DNA of 64,000 nucleotides from JAUIAI01 sp049680625 (GCA_049680625.1 JBAUID010000016.1:1-64000); one strand, 5' to 3'. Numbered from the stretch's first letter, positions 27,201 to 36,223 are shown. Notes: generated by a model not told the origin, from the letters alone. Numbers and translations: made by a program.

Positions 27201-27923
27201 GTTGAAACCGCCCTCGGGCTCGCTGGGTTTGGCTGGCAGAATAACTTCGGGTGAGTCTGGTGAGACATAAACCGAACCGCCACCTTCAACCACATCGGTA
27301 ACAACTTTCATGCCAATCCAGCAGCCAGAAAAGCGGCTCATCGCGATGCCATGTAAACCAAGGTTCAACAGTTCCTGGGCATTGGCCGGATACAGAACGG
27401 GAATGCCGGCGGCAACAAAGTTCAGGTCGGAATAGTTGGCAACGGTTGACGACTTTGCACCATGATCATCGCCGGCAATGGCTAATGCGCCGCCAAACGT
27501 GGCAGAGCCAGCGAGATTGGCATGGCGAAGCGGGTCACCCGATCGGTCAACGCCGGGCCCTTTACCGTACCAAATGCCAAAAACGCCATCCACCTTGTTG
27601 CCCGGAAACGAACCGATGTATTGAGCACCCCAGATTGCGGTGGCAGCCAGGTCTTCATTTACCCCGGCGCGAAACAAGATGTTGTGCTTTTTAAGATGTT
27701 CCTCGGCCGCCCACAACTCAAGGTCGTATCGGCCAACCGGAGAGCCGCGGTAACCGGAAATATACCCACCACTGTTGATCCCTTGGGCAGCATCCCGAAG
27801 GCGCTGCTGGATCGGAAGTCGAACCAGGGCCTGCATACCCGTCATGTACAACCATCCCTCATCGGCAGTGTATCGATCGAGTAGGGTCATTTCCATGCGA
27901 TTGAGCGAAGCGGGCGCATTCAT
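24288..27923 (-). CDS. indolepyruvate:ferredoxin oxidoreductase, fused subunits
   Basis: 1211 residues, the long fused IorAB form common in proteobacteria; it decarboxylates aryl 2-oxo acids (indolepyruvate, phenylpyruvate) to aryl-acetyl-CoA and reduces ferredoxin. Domain order: N-terminal pyrimidine-binding domain (SGYRGSPVGRYDLEL), a TPP domain (FCSGCPHARST, GDGTLFHSGFMAVRQA), an iron-sulphur segment (CEGCGDCGVASNC, about 670), and the gamma domain (SGIGGTGVVTIGQTLAVAAH, near 760). A further C-terminal domain (about 1000-1211) is usual in this form. It provides entry of Trp, Phe and Tyr keto acids into CoA pathways. It is divergent from the alpha/beta hydrolase. Confidence 0.92.
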   Translation of the reverse strand: MNAPASLNRMEMTLLDRYTADEGWLYMTGMQALVRLPIQQRLRDAAQGINSGGYISGYRGSPVGRYDLELWAAEEHLKKHNILFRAGVNEDLAATAIWGAQYIGSFPGNKVDGVFGIWYGKGPGVDRSGDPLRHANLAGSATFGGALAIAGDDHGAKSSTVANYSDLNFVAAGIPVLYPANAQELLNLGLHGIAMSRFSGCWIGMKVVTDVVEGGGSVYVSPDSPEVILPAKPSEPEGGFNSRAIDMPLPQEERLYHHKHKAVLAYARANAINRITINPARAHVGVLAAGKAWQDLQQALLALGLDEAGCEKAGLRILKIGMVWPLDPDLVRKFADGLDAIVVVEEKRPLLEDQVRLALYGRAHPPKIYGKHANGQVFDIESGPRLFPNAGEISPGLVARVLGEVLIRDPNCYFDPQLINGLPAIAGFSENDTQGNETEQLVVPPPSEMKTIPIATPGKAAHNIVPIRAPTFCSGCPHARSTKVPDGSRALAGIGCHSTALIQDPTKTTTWSHMGGEGVMWLGQHAFTEEPHVFANLGDGTLFHSGFMAVRQAVAAHVPITYKLLFNGFVSMTGGQKVDGEMTVPSVLTQFAAEGVKKMAVVTDDPTRYEGVSLPPGVPVHHRDELHAVQLDFREYGDVSVIVYDQPCATERRRLRKRGKWADPEKRTFINSAVCEGCGDCGVASNCLSVEPLETELGRKRRINQSSCNKDYTCVEGFCPSFVTVKGGGLKKSGAKSSDGKPTIDESGFGELPDPVFSTPTESFSILVSGIGGTGVVTIGQTLAVAAHLEGLYSSNLDVTGLSQKYGSVLSHIKLAPQPSMLHATRIAKAEADTLVGCDLIVSAGDEAMERLSEKTRGVICTDMVPTSDFARDPNWTADTEDLIGRVTRQCGGEIRSFEALRLARVLLGDSIGANMFLLGAAWQQGGIPISLKAIDRAIELNGVAIEMNKRAFRWGRRAIVDPQAVERASTPATHEKSSRVVSLNRAKLDTLDDIVNHRQELLTAYANRSYAQRFTSRIEKISAVEAGIPGQKKQQLAKSVARYYAKLLAHKDEFEVARLYTSEEFKQELASTFDGDYKLSFNVAGGPFGKRDKATGQLRKVEVGPWLMTAFKWLARFRGIRGTLLDPFRHSDERRLARQLLVNYEQDLTVIETSLNADNYETALRLASWPDEVRGYGHVRKAHADAAARTREKLLGQMKQPVKKPSLQAA

Positions 27924-28045
27924 CGTTGTATCTCCTTGTTATAGTCAGCCATTATAGGTCGACCCCGGTTATTCTTCGGCCGGGCGTGGCGATGGGCGGC
28001 CAATGGTGCTGGCATTATTGCCCGCGCGACTGGCACAATTGGTTG

Positions 28046-29197
28046 ATGAATCAATTAGCAATCATCGAACCTTTCGATACGAGAATCCCCGGGCTGGATC
28101 CGGTCATCACTGGCTCGATTGTCGACAATGGCAACGGGCTCAACGTCCACGTGCTGCAGGCCGGCAATGAGGCGGGACGGCCGGTGGTCTTACTGCTCCA
28201 TGGTTTTCCCGAGCTCGCTTACAGCTGGCGCAAGGTCATGGTTCCACTGGCAAATGCCGGTTTTCACGTGATTGCGCCGGACCAGCGTGGTTACGGACGA
28301 ACCACTGGCTGGAGTGATCAATTCGATACCGACCTTACAGCATTTCAATTGCCAAATTTTGTCCGTGATCACGTCGGGTTATTACACGCCTTAGGGGTTT
28401 CTCGGGTTGATGCCGTTGTCGGCCACGACTACGGATCGCCTGTTGCTGCCTACTGTGCGCTTATCCGCCCCGATTTGTTCAAACGGGTGGTGCTGATGAG
28501 CGCACCTTTTGGCGGCCCGCCGTCGTTTGGTAACTCCGCGGGCTCGATTGCGCGCTCCGTTGACCACGAAGGTTTGCTGGCCCTGAACCCGCCCAGAGAA
28601 CACTACCAGTGGTATTACTCAGGCCCGGATGCCAATGACAACATGCACCAATGTGCGCAGGGAGTACATAATTTTCTGCGCGCTTACTATCATGCCAAAA
28701 GTGCTGATTGGCCAGGTAATAAACCGTACCGATTGAATTCGTGGGCGGCAATTGATATGGGGTTGATGCCAACCTATTACATTATGAATAAAAATGACAA
28801 CGGTATGGCTGGCACCGTTGTGCCATACATGCCGGATGCCAAACATATTGCCCAATGCCAGTGGCTACCGGACAGTGAACTCGCCGTTTACGCGCAAGAG
28901 TATGCGCGAACCGGGTTTCAGGGCGGATTGCAGTCATATCGTTGTGCAACGGGCGGTGAGCAATCCGCGGCGTTGCGTTTGTATTCCAAAAAAGCAATAG
29001 AAGTACCGGCGATGTTTATTTCAGGCTCGAGTGATTGGGGTACGTACCAGAAGCCGGGTGACTTTGAAGCGATGCAATCAACCAGTTGCGGTGATTTTCG
29101 CGGTTGCCATTTGATTGACGGGGCGGGGCATTGGGTCCAGCAAGAGCAGCCCGCCGCTGTGGTTGATGTGTTGCTGCCTTTTATCAGAGGGAATTGA
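28046..29197 (+). CDS. alpha/beta hydrolase, epoxide-hydrolase-like
   Basis: 383 residues from the ATG at 28046, chosen because the open frame upstream crosses the divergent promoter region. LLLHGFPELAYSWRKVM is the oxyanion-hole HGxP motif, Asp128 in VVGHDYGSPVAAY is the nucleophile expected of epoxide hydrolases and dehalogenases rather than Ser, and His362 in GAGHWVQQEQP completes the triad. The large cap is about 90 residues longer than in small epoxide hydrolases. Soluble epoxide hydrolases need two cap Tyr residues; candidates occur in HYQWYYSG but cannot be assigned. It is followed closely by a cupin gene. Confidence 0.84.
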   Translation: MNQLAIIEPFDTRIPGLDPVITGSIVDNGNGLNVHVLQAGNEAGRPVVLLLHGFPELAYSWRKVMVPLANAGFHVIAPDQRGYGRTTGWSDQFDTDLTAFQLPNFVRDHVGLLHALGVSRVDAVVGHDYGSPVAAYCALIRPDLFKRVVLMSAPFGGPPSFGNSAGSIARSVDHEGLLALNPPREHYQWYYSGPDANDNMHQCAQGVHNFLRAYYHAKSADWPGNKPYRLNSWAAIDMGLMPTYYIMNKNDNGMAGTVVPYMPDAKHIAQCQWLPDSELAVYAQEYARTGFQGGLQSYRCATGGEQSAALRLYSKKAIEVPAMFISGSSDWGTYQKPGDFEAMQSTSCGDFRGCHLIDGAGHWVQQEQPAAVVDVLLPFIRGN

Positions 29198-29199
29198 TC

Positions 29200-29517
29200 A
29201 TGTGTTCAGACAGTAATAATGGAACAGCCGTGCCAACGGTGTTTATCGATAATGCCCGCACCCGGGTAACAGAGTGGCGATTTCCCCAGCGTGGCGCACG
29301 CACGGGCTGGCATCGTCACGAATTTGATTACGTTGTGGTACCGCTTTTTGATGGCATTCTCGAGATTGATGTTGGTGGCGGTCAGATAACCAAGGCTCAA
29401 CTACAGCATGGGGTACCGTACTTTCGTGAAGTTGGGGTTGAACACGATGTTATTAATGGCAATGATTTCGAATGTGCATTTGTCGAAGTCGAGTTTCTTG
29501 ATCGTCCGATCAGTTAA
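29200..29517 (+). CDS. small cupin-domain protein
   Basis: 105 residues from the ATG at 29200, which follows the hydrolase stop by 2 bp and has GAGGGAA upstream. Single cupin fold: GWHRHEFDYVVVPLFDG includes the GxHxH-type first metal motif, and HDVINGNDFECAFVEVEFLD is the second half. Such proteins bind metal and act as sensors, isomerases or dioxygenase-like proteins. No specific reaction can be inferred. It is co-transcribed with the hydrolase and flavoprotein genes. Confidence 0.82.
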   Translation: MCSDSNNGTAVPTVFIDNARTRVTEWRFPQRGARTGWHRHEFDYVVVPLFDGILEIDVGGGQITKAQLQHGVPYFREVGVEHDVINGNDFECAFVEVEFLDRPIS

Positions 29518-29556
29518 GCTGCACAAATTGCAGAATTATTTTAATGCGGAGACAGA

Positions 29557-31425
29557 ATGACACAATCTGATCTTAGCGAAGTGGCTGCCCCTTACGACAT
29601 CATTATTGTCGGTTCCGGGGCCGGTGGGCTTTCAGCGGCCGTCGTTGCTGCGCATAATCAGTTACGCGTGCTTGTTGTTGAAAAAGCGGCCACTATTGGT
29701 GGCACCACAGCGCGTTCTGGCGGGTGGTTGTGGATTCCGTCCAATCGCTATCAGGTTCAGGCCGGCATGTCTGACTCCCGGCAGGAAGCACTGGACTATC
29801 TGAAGCACGAAACCGGTGCGTTTTTTGATGCGGATCGCATTGATTCGTATTTGTCGAATGGCCCGGCAATGGTTGACTGGTTTGTTGACAATACCGCCCT
29901 GGAGTTTGCTCTTGGTCCAAGCTTTGCAGATTATCACTGCAATGCTGTGGGTGGTAAACCTGGCGGTCGTTCGATTGTCGCCTTACCGTATGACGGGCGG
30001 GAGCTGGCTGGCAATATCCGGCACTTGCGTCCACCGTTGCCTGAACTGACTTTGTTGGGTTTGATGATTGGCTCTGGGGAAGAGCTCTGGCATTTCTTCA
30101 ACGCGACCAGGTCTCCCCGGTCAATGTGGCACGTAGTGAAACTGTGCGCAAGTTACACCCGTGATCGCCTGGTTCACGGGCGGGGCATGCGTCTGACTAA
30201 CGGAAACGCGCTCGCTGCTCGATTGTATCGTTCGGCATTAGATGCCGGTGTGAACTTCATTTCCTCGGCCAGTGTTACCGAGCTAATACGTGCCAGTGGT
30301 GAATCAAATGCTGTTACCGGTGTAGTGATTACCAGCGGCGAAAAGACTGTTGAAATTACCGCCAGCAAAGCGGTGATACTCGCGGCAGGTGGTTTTCCCC
30401 ATGACATTGAGCGCCGCAAGGCGTTGTTTGCCCATGCACCCACGGGTAAGGAACACACCAGTCCGGCACCGGAAACCAATACCGGCGATGGTCTCCGCCT
30501 TGGTGAGTCAGCTGGCGCCCGGGTAACTAGTGAACTGCCCAATGCCGCTGCCTGGGTGCCGGTTTCAGTGGTGCCCAGAAAGGATGGATCAACCGGTGTC
30601 TTCCCGCACTTCGTTGATCGCTCTAAGCCTGGTGTCATTGCTGTTAATCGAACCGGTCAACGTTTTGTAAATGAGGCAGACAGCTATCACGATTTCATCC
30701 AGGCCCTGGTTGCGTCACTAAAGTCTGAACCAACGAGTGGTGAGATTTGTGCTTGGTTTATTGCCGATCATAAAACGGTTCGTCGTTACGGGCTTGGGTT
30801 TGCCAAAGGTTCTCCGTTACCCCTGGGGCCTTACGTTCGTTCGGGCTATCTGATTCGGGGCTCGACGCTAACAGAACTAGCGGAACGTGCTGGCATTGAG
30901 CCCAATAATTTTGTGCGCACGGTTGAACAATTCAACGGGCCGGCGCGCACGGGTGATGACCCGGCATTTGGCCGCGGATCGTCCGCCTATAACCGTTCTC
31001 TGGGTGACCCGGGTCATCAGCCGAACCCCTGTGTTGCACCATTGGAGCAAGGCCCGTTCTATGCGGTGAAGGTTGTGCCTGGCGATCTTGGGACATTCGC
31101 CGGATTACAGACAGACCGGTACTCGCGGGTAATCGATCAGGGTAGTGGAACACCGATTTCAGGTTTGTATGCTTGTGGCAATGACGCGGCCAGCGTCATG
31201 GGCGGCAATTACCCTGGCGGCGGTATTACGCTTGGGCCTGCAATGACCTTCGGCTACGTCGCTGCGCGCCACATCGCCGGCCTTGACACCGAAACGGCTC
31301 AGGGCACGAGCAATAAGAGTGAGGATTCAGAAAATTGCGGCAATGAACAAGAGGCTGCCAACCGGGTTGGCGCATCAGCGTTGGTCTCGGCATTTGAAAT
31401 GCGCCGGCTGGACCCAGACGGCTGA
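29557..31425 (+). CDS. FAD-dependent dehydrogenase, KstD/fumarate-reductase flavoprotein family
   Basis: 622 residues. IIIVGSGAGGLSAAVVAA is the FAD dinucleotide loop, followed by GGTTARSGGWLWIPSN, which is very like the loop of 3-ketosteroid delta-1-dehydrogenases. VILAAGGFPHDIERRKAL and ACGNDAASVMGGNYPGGGITLGPA are also family blocks. A Tyr-rich active-site pattern as in KstD is not clear, so delta-1- or delta-4-type dehydrogenation is a suggestion; fumarate-reductase-like reduction of an enone is also possible. An unusual polar C-terminal tail of about 45 residues follows the last conserved block. Third gene after hydrolase and cupin. Confidence 0.85.
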   Translation: MTQSDLSEVAAPYDIIIVGSGAGGLSAAVVAAHNQLRVLVVEKAATIGGTTARSGGWLWIPSNRYQVQAGMSDSRQEALDYLKHETGAFFDADRIDSYLSNGPAMVDWFVDNTALEFALGPSFADYHCNAVGGKPGGRSIVALPYDGRELAGNIRHLRPPLPELTLLGLMIGSGEELWHFFNATRSPRSMWHVVKLCASYTRDRLVHGRGMRLTNGNALAARLYRSALDAGVNFISSASVTELIRASGESNAVTGVVITSGEKTVEITASKAVILAAGGFPHDIERRKALFAHAPTGKEHTSPAPETNTGDGLRLGESAGARVTSELPNAAAWVPVSVVPRKDGSTGVFPHFVDRSKPGVIAVNRTGQRFVNEADSYHDFIQALVASLKSEPTSGEICAWFIADHKTVRRYGLGFAKGSPLPLGPYVRSGYLIRGSTLTELAERAGIEPNNFVRTVEQFNGPARTGDDPAFGRGSSAYNRSLGDPGHQPNPCVAPLEQGPFYAVKVVPGDLGTFAGLQTDRYSRVIDQGSGTPISGLYACGNDAASVMGGNYPGGGITLGPAMTFGYVAARHIAGLDTETAQGTSNKSEDSENCGNEQEAANRVGASALVSAFEMRRLDPDG

Positions 31426-31460
31426 GTTGCCTCGTTGTTATTACCCTGTTGTTATTGCGC

Positions 31461-32084
31461 TTAAAGCTTGCGGGCAAGCGTCGCCCTGACCAGAGGTAAA
31501 GCGTCGTTTCCAAAATACATGTCCGAATCGTCAACAAACAGGGTTGGCGAACCGAAGCCGCCGCGGGCAACCAACTCGTCGGTGTTTTCGCGTAACCGGT
31601 TCTTAATCGATTGTTCGGAAATGCCAGCCAGCAAGCTGTCGGTTTCGATCCCAAGTTGACTGGCGATGGCTGCCAGTTCATCTGTACTTGAAATATCTTT
31701 GTCTTGTCCAAAATAGGCTTCAAAAACCAGGCGGGCAAAGGCCAGCATGTCACCGGGACGATTATTCTCCCGGTGCTCAAGCCACAGGCATGCGCGCATC
31801 GCCTTGACACTGTTTACCGGGAAAATTGACGGCGGGAAATTCATATTAATGCCCGCTACCCGTGCCCAGTCCTGCATGATTTTCAAGCTATACGCGGCTT
31901 TTGCTGGCACCGGATTCTCACGGGCGGCGTAGACGCTCGGATTCACTGAATTAAATACCCCACCCACCAGGATCGGGCGCCATGTAATAGTTGCACCATA
32001 TTTTTCGGCCAGTGGCGGCAGGTTATGAACACAAAGGTAGGTCCAGGGGCTTGAGCAATCAAAGAAGCATTCAATTCTCGCCAT
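31461..32084 (-). CDS. DsbA-family isomerase, HCCA isomerase-like
   Basis: 207 residues. MARIECFFDCSSPWTYLCVH has the family's SSPWTYL loop with catalytic-type Ser; FGSPTLFVDDSDMYFGNDAL is the conserved C-terminal cis-Pro region. Better match to classic 2-hydroxychromene-2-carboxylate isomerase than the paralogue at 7879-8472. Convergent with the flavoprotein gene and divergent from the acyl-CoA dehydrogenase gene. In context it may act on a ring-cleavage product or a glutathione-dependent cis-trans isomerisation; the actual substrate is unknown. Confidence 0.86.
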   Translation of the reverse strand: MARIECFFDCSSPWTYLCVHNLPPLAEKYGATITWRPILVGGVFNSVNPSVYAARENPVPAKAAYSLKIMQDWARVAGINMNFPPSIFPVNSVKAMRACLWLEHRENNRPGDMLAFARLVFEAYFGQDKDISSTDELAAIASQLGIETDSLLAGISEQSIKNRLRENTDELVARGGFGSPTLFVDDSDMYFGNDALPLVRATLARKL

Positions 32085-32208
32085 GTCGGGTCTCAGATAC
32101 TTGGAAAGCCAGTTTTAGGGGTTGCAGCCTCCGCCTCAGTGTATCGCAGGCAGGTGGCAATCGATAAAATGTTTGATGGTAGGGAAAATTTTGCGAAGGA
32201 TATGTCTA

Positions 32209-33351
32209 ATGAATCTAAAGCCAGAAGAAGAAAAGCTTATCAAGCTCGCCGCACAATTTGCAGCTGAACACGTAATGCCCAATGCCGCCGCCTGGGAGGC
32301 GTCGCGTACCTGGCCTCGTGAGAGCTTAACGGCTGCGGCGTCGGCCCAGCTTACCGGACTCCTGGTGCCCACCGCTCATGGCGGTAAAGCATTGTCGTGT
32401 ACTGCAATGGCCAGAGTAATGGAAGAACTGGCAGCGGCCGACATGGCTTTTGCCTTTGCCCTGGTGGTGCATAACAACTTGATGGGTAACATTGCTAAAG
32501 CTGGTTCGCCATCTCAGCGTGAACGGTTTTTACCGCCGCTGATGTCTATGGACAAGGTTGGAAGCTTCTTGTTAACAGAGCCACAATCCGGTTCTGATGC
32601 CGCTGTTGTATTAACCACCGCGGTACGCGATGGCGATGCCTGGGTATTGAATGGTCAAAAGGCGTGGGCCAGCAATGGTGTTGGTGCAAATACGCTCAGT
32701 GTCTATGCACAAACCGATCCTGGCGCGGGATGGCGGGGTATTGCCTGTTTTTTGGTTGACGCTGATAGTCCGGGTGTTATTCGGGAACCTGCATACGAAC
32801 TGCTGGGAGGGCATGCATTAGGCGCCTGTGGTTTTCGTTTTGACGGGTGTCGGGTTGATGAGGCTGATATGCTGACCCCACCGGGTGAAGGTTTTAAGGC
32901 AGCAATGGCCGGTATCGATATTGCCCGAGCCAATGTGGCCGCAATGTGCGCCGGAATGCTAAAAACCAGCATCAACACTGCGCTTCGCTACGGAAACGAG
33001 CACGGCGCATTTGGCAAAAAGTTGTCTGATTTTCAGGGGCTGCAATGGCAGTTGGCTGATGTAGCCACCGACCGTCATGCGGCCCGCCTGATGGCGTTCC
33101 ACGCCTGCGAGAAAATTGACGCGGGGGAAGATGCTGCGGTTGACGCGGCGCATGCGAAAAAATTTGCAACCCGGGTAGCCTTGTCTGGCGTGAGTCAATG
33201 TATGCAGGCAATGGGGGCTAATGGGTTAAAACATGAGTATGCGTTGGCCCGTCACCTGGCGGGTGCAAAAATTGCGCAATACCTGGACGGAACAACAGAG
33301 ATTCAAAATGTTGTCATTAGCCGCTCACTGAATCGTAGCCAGATTAGTTAG
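32209..33351 (+). CDS. acyl-CoA dehydrogenase with Asp at the catalytic base position
   Basis: 380 residues from the ATG at 32209, with AAGGA eight bases upstream. FLLTEPQSGSDAAVV and WVLNGQKAWASNG are FAD/substrate blocks, and AKKFATRVALSGVSQCMQAM then AQYLDGTTEIQNVVISR close the protein. In most acyl-CoA dehydrogenases the residue before the Gly of this last motif is Glu, the base that removes the alpha proton; here it is Asp360. Asp at this place is, to my knowledge, described for cyclohexanecarboxyl-CoA-type dehydrogenases. The gene stands alone, divergent from the isomerase. Confidence 0.9.
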   Translation: MNLKPEEEKLIKLAAQFAAEHVMPNAAAWEASRTWPRESLTAAASAQLTGLLVPTAHGGKALSCTAMARVMEELAAADMAFAFALVVHNNLMGNIAKAGSPSQRERFLPPLMSMDKVGSFLLTEPQSGSDAAVVLTTAVRDGDAWVLNGQKAWASNGVGANTLSVYAQTDPGAGWRGIACFLVDADSPGVIREPAYELLGGHALGACGFRFDGCRVDEADMLTPPGEGFKAAMAGIDIARANVAAMCAGMLKTSINTALRYGNEHGAFGKKLSDFQGLQWQLADVATDRHAARLMAFHACEKIDAGEDAAVDAAHAKKFATRVALSGVSQCMQAMGANGLKHEYALARHLAGAKIAQYLDGTTEIQNVVISRSLNRSQIS

Positions 33352-33355
33352 CTAT

Positions 33356-33374
33356 TGTCCGGAACATCCGGACA
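33356..33374. terminator. hairpin between convergent genes
   Basis: TGTCCGGA and TCCGGACA form an 8-bp perfect stem around ACA, just after the acyl-CoA dehydrogenase stop and before the convergent CobW stop. There is no T-run, so intrinsic termination is doubtful. Confidence 0.3.
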
Positions 33375-33388
33375 GGAAATAGTTAGGC

Positions 33389-34438
33389 TTAGCTTGCCTG
33401 TGAAAATTTACGATCGCTGGTAAACCCTAAGGCGCTAAGCTGATCCGCCACGCCTGAAGCATAAAGCCTTTGCCTCAAACCAATAATTACCAACAATAAA
33501 TTCTCAGGTAGTTCGTCCAGTAGGCGAAAATCAACCTGGCTGCTAACCGATTGAACAACATAAGCTTTGCCCTGAGCGTCACGAACAAACCCCTTGCCGC
33601 GTACGATGTGGTTTTCCGGGTCGGATAACAGTTCAGCCAGTGCGTCCAGGTTGCAGCTGGAGTCACTATGAAAGCTCAGGCTCAGGTATTGGCTGCCATG
33701 GTCCTTGCCCGGAGCAAAGGTTCTGATCTGCGATCGAGAATTACTTTTTTTGGTTTGCTCAGTTGTTTGCTCATTCTGCTGTTCACTACGTTGATCAGTA
33801 GTCGGCCCCAATCCCAGGATGACTTGCAGTGGCAGCTTTCCCTGTGTTGCGGTCAGCACGCGAGCTGACGGCCACTCCAGCTGGAGCTGCCTGTGCTGTG
33901 CCTGGGCATCATTCGTTGTTAAAAGGTCAGTTTTGCTCAGAACAATTAAGTCTCCGGCTGCCAGTTGCCGGTCAATTGTGTCGCCGATGTAGTTGTCGGC
34001 CCGCTGTCGTTTTAAGTTAAGCGCATCGGCCAGTACGAGCACCCCGTTTGGTTGAATGCCCGTTGCTATTCGAATCGTTGCAGCGACAGTACCGGGTAGT
34101 GCAACCCCACTGGTTTCGACCAGAACATGATCGATTTGAGTCATCGTTTCGCGCAGAGATACGATAGTTGATACAAGATCGCTGCCAATTGTGCAGCAAA
34201 CGCAGCCGCCAGCTAATTGCATAACATTTTTGTCAGCCGACTCAATCAGGCTGGCATCAATGGCGATATCGCCAAAGTCATTGACCAGAACGGCAACACG
34301 CAAACCCGCCTTGGCATTAGCGGCATCAGGCTGGGCTTGCTGGAGCAAGGCGTTCACCAGGGTTGTCTTACCCGACCCGAGGTAGCCGCCGATAATGGTC
34401 ACTGGCAGCGGTGTGTCGAGGTCAGTGGTGCCAGTCAT
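33389..34438 (-). CDS. CobW/COG0523-family GTPase metallochaperone
   Basis: 349 residues. Walker A is GGYLGSGKTTLVNALLQQ, the metal site is GGCVCCTIGSDLVST (CxCC), Walker B region is DHVLVETSGVALP, and VLSKTDLL is the NKxD-like guanine motif with Ser replacing Asn. A Gln/Glu/Thr/Ser-rich linker (about 215-240) separates the GTPase from the CobW C-terminal domain. Members deliver zinc or other metals to client enzymes. Its neighbours are an amidohydrolase and an M81 protein, both metal-dependent, so one may be the client; this is inference. Confidence 0.88.
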   Translation of the reverse strand: MTGTTDLDTPLPVTIIGGYLGSGKTTLVNALLQQAQPDAANAKAGLRVAVLVNDFGDIAIDASLIESADKNVMQLAGGCVCCTIGSDLVSTIVSLRETMTQIDHVLVETSGVALPGTVAATIRIATGIQPNGVLVLADALNLKRQRADNYIGDTIDRQLAAGDLIVLSKTDLLTTNDAQAQHRQLQLEWPSARVLTATQGKLPLQVILGLGPTTDQRSEQQNEQTTEQTKKSNSRSQIRTFAPGKDHGSQYLSLSFHSDSSCNLDALAELLSDPENHIVRGKGFVRDAQGKAYVVQSVSSQVDFRLLDELPENLLLVIIGLRQRLYASGVADQLSALGFTSDRKFSQAS

Positions 34439-34476
34439 ACTAAGCGGCTGTATCTATTTGAGGCATCCGGCCTGCC

Positions 34477-36126
34477 TCATTGAGAAACGGTCGCAGCCTC
34501 AAATGTTTTTCCATTTAATACGGTGCCCCAGATTTCAATGTCTCGCAATTTGTCAGGAGCAACCTGGGTTGGGTCTTCTTCGAGTACACAAAAGTCGGCT
34601 CGTTTGCCTGCCTCGATTGAACCGATCTGATCGTCTAGTTTGAGAGTGTAAGCTGCACCGAGTGTGATGGCGTACAAAGCTTGCTCGGCGCTGATTCGTT
34701 GTTCGGGCCCGAGCAAGCGTCCGCTGGATGTTAGCCGGTTCACTGCACACCAGGCGGTGAACAATGGACCCAGCGGGGTAACTGGTGCGTCGGAGTGTAT
34801 TGCCAGCGGGACCCCCAGGCGCAAAGCGGTGGCACAGGCATTCATGCGTTCTGCCCTCTCAGGCCCTACGGTTTGCGCATAATGCTCATCACCCCAGTAG
34901 AAGGTGTGGTTGGCAAACAGGTTGGTACACAGACCCAGGGCTTTGATTCGTCTGAACTGCGCTTCGTTAGCCAACTGGCAGTGTTGCAAGGTATAGCGGT
35001 GATCCACCATTGGCTGGGTTCGCCCCAGTTCAGTCATGGTGTCCAGTACCAGTTCTGTTGCCTCGTCGCCGTTGGTATGCATGTGAATGTGAACTCCTTT
35101 GGACAACCCAAGGCTAAGCGCTTGTTTGAGTTGTTCGGGGGCCGTGTACCACAGACCATTTGGTGCACCGTTGTAGTATCCCGGCCAGCGCAGGCGCGCC
35201 GAGAAACCTTGTATTGAGCCGTCAATAACCATTTTTATTCGGCCAAGATCAAGGCGATCCGTGGTCTTTGATTTCAGCATCAAAGCCCGGTCGACGGTTT
35301 CAGGAACGGGTTGATCCAGCATGCGTAACAAAGGCACGATACGTACGGGGTAGTTGTCTCTCCCGGTTACTTCCAGCATCGTTGTTAATACATCGTCAGT
35401 CAGCGGGCTGGCAAGATCTGTCGCAGTGGTTACCCCGCGTCTGACACACAATCGAGAAAAACGCTCCAGGCCGTCCGGGTCAGCGCCCATAAACCCTCTG
35501 TCCAGGGGCGTATGTTTCATTACCGGGGTCATGGCCTCAGGGCCTTTCAGCTCGCCGGTAGGAATGCCGTCGTCTCCTAAGGGGATGCCGGGATGATCGA
35601 TTCCGGTACGCAGCCAGTCGGCCTTTTTGAGCCCGGCACTATTGCAGTTAATAATGTGACCGCTGGCATGCATCATCGCGACAATACGACTGTCAGACAC
35701 CTTGTCCAGATCGTGGCGCAGGCAGCCCCGCGATTGGTAATAAATCGGATCAAAACCCCAGGCCACTAATGGCGCAGAATCATCCGTCATTTGTGATTCC
35801 ATTTCCTGCAGGCGTTTTATGACACCGTCAAGATCTGTGATGCCCGGCCAGACTTTTCCGTCCGGGTCCATTCGGTCATGAAAACCAACGTAGACAAAGC
35901 CCCAGAGTGCGCCTTCCATGATGTGGCAATGGCCCTCGACAAGGCCAGGCATCAATACTTTGTCGGCGAACCGGGTGTCGATAGGAAAGTCGCCCCAGGT
36001 TTTTATTTCCTCCTCGCTGCCAGCCGCCAGAATGCGACCGTCACGAACAGCAATATGGGTGACTACCGGCCGGTTCGGGTTCATCGTGATCGTTCGGCGG
36101 GTTGCGTAAACAACGGTTTGGCTCAT
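34477..36126 (-). CDS. amidohydrolase, YtcJ-like family 3
   Basis: 549 residues, amidohydrolase-family TIM barrel with N-terminal beta sandwich (VVYATRRTITMNPNRPVVTH). KVLMPGLVEGHCHIMEGALW carries the HxH metal pair. VHIHMHTNGDEATELVL and VPLAIHSDAPVTPLGPL hold further His and Asp ligands, and SIEAGKRADFCVLEEDP is the closing block of the sandwich domain. YtcJ-like enzymes hydrolyse N-acyl or exo-cyclic amides; no substrate is known. It lies 38 bp upstream of the CobW gene on the same strand and is divergent from the M81 gene. Confidence 0.87.
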   Translation of the reverse strand: MSQTVVYATRRTITMNPNRPVVTHIAVRDGRILAAGSEEEIKTWGDFPIDTRFADKVLMPGLVEGHCHIMEGALWGFVYVGFHDRMDPDGKVWPGITDLDGVIKRLQEMESQMTDDSAPLVAWGFDPIYYQSRGCLRHDLDKVSDSRIVAMMHASGHIINCNSAGLKKADWLRTGIDHPGIPLGDDGIPTGELKGPEAMTPVMKHTPLDRGFMGADPDGLERFSRLCVRRGVTTATDLASPLTDDVLTTMLEVTGRDNYPVRIVPLLRMLDQPVPETVDRALMLKSKTTDRLDLGRIKMVIDGSIQGFSARLRWPGYYNGAPNGLWYTAPEQLKQALSLGLSKGVHIHMHTNGDEATELVLDTMTELGRTQPMVDHRYTLQHCQLANEAQFRRIKALGLCTNLFANHTFYWGDEHYAQTVGPERAERMNACATALRLGVPLAIHSDAPVTPLGPLFTAWCAVNRLTSSGRLLGPEQRISAEQALYAITLGAAYTLKLDDQIGSIEAGKRADFCVLEEDPTQVAPDKLRDIEIWGTVLNGKTFEAATVSQ

Positions 36127-36223
36127 TTGGCACCTACTTAAAAAGCTCGTCTATCTGGCTGGATTATTTGATAGTCTGTCTGCCTAGAATGTACCGCAAC
36201 CCGATAATTTTATGGACTAGTCA

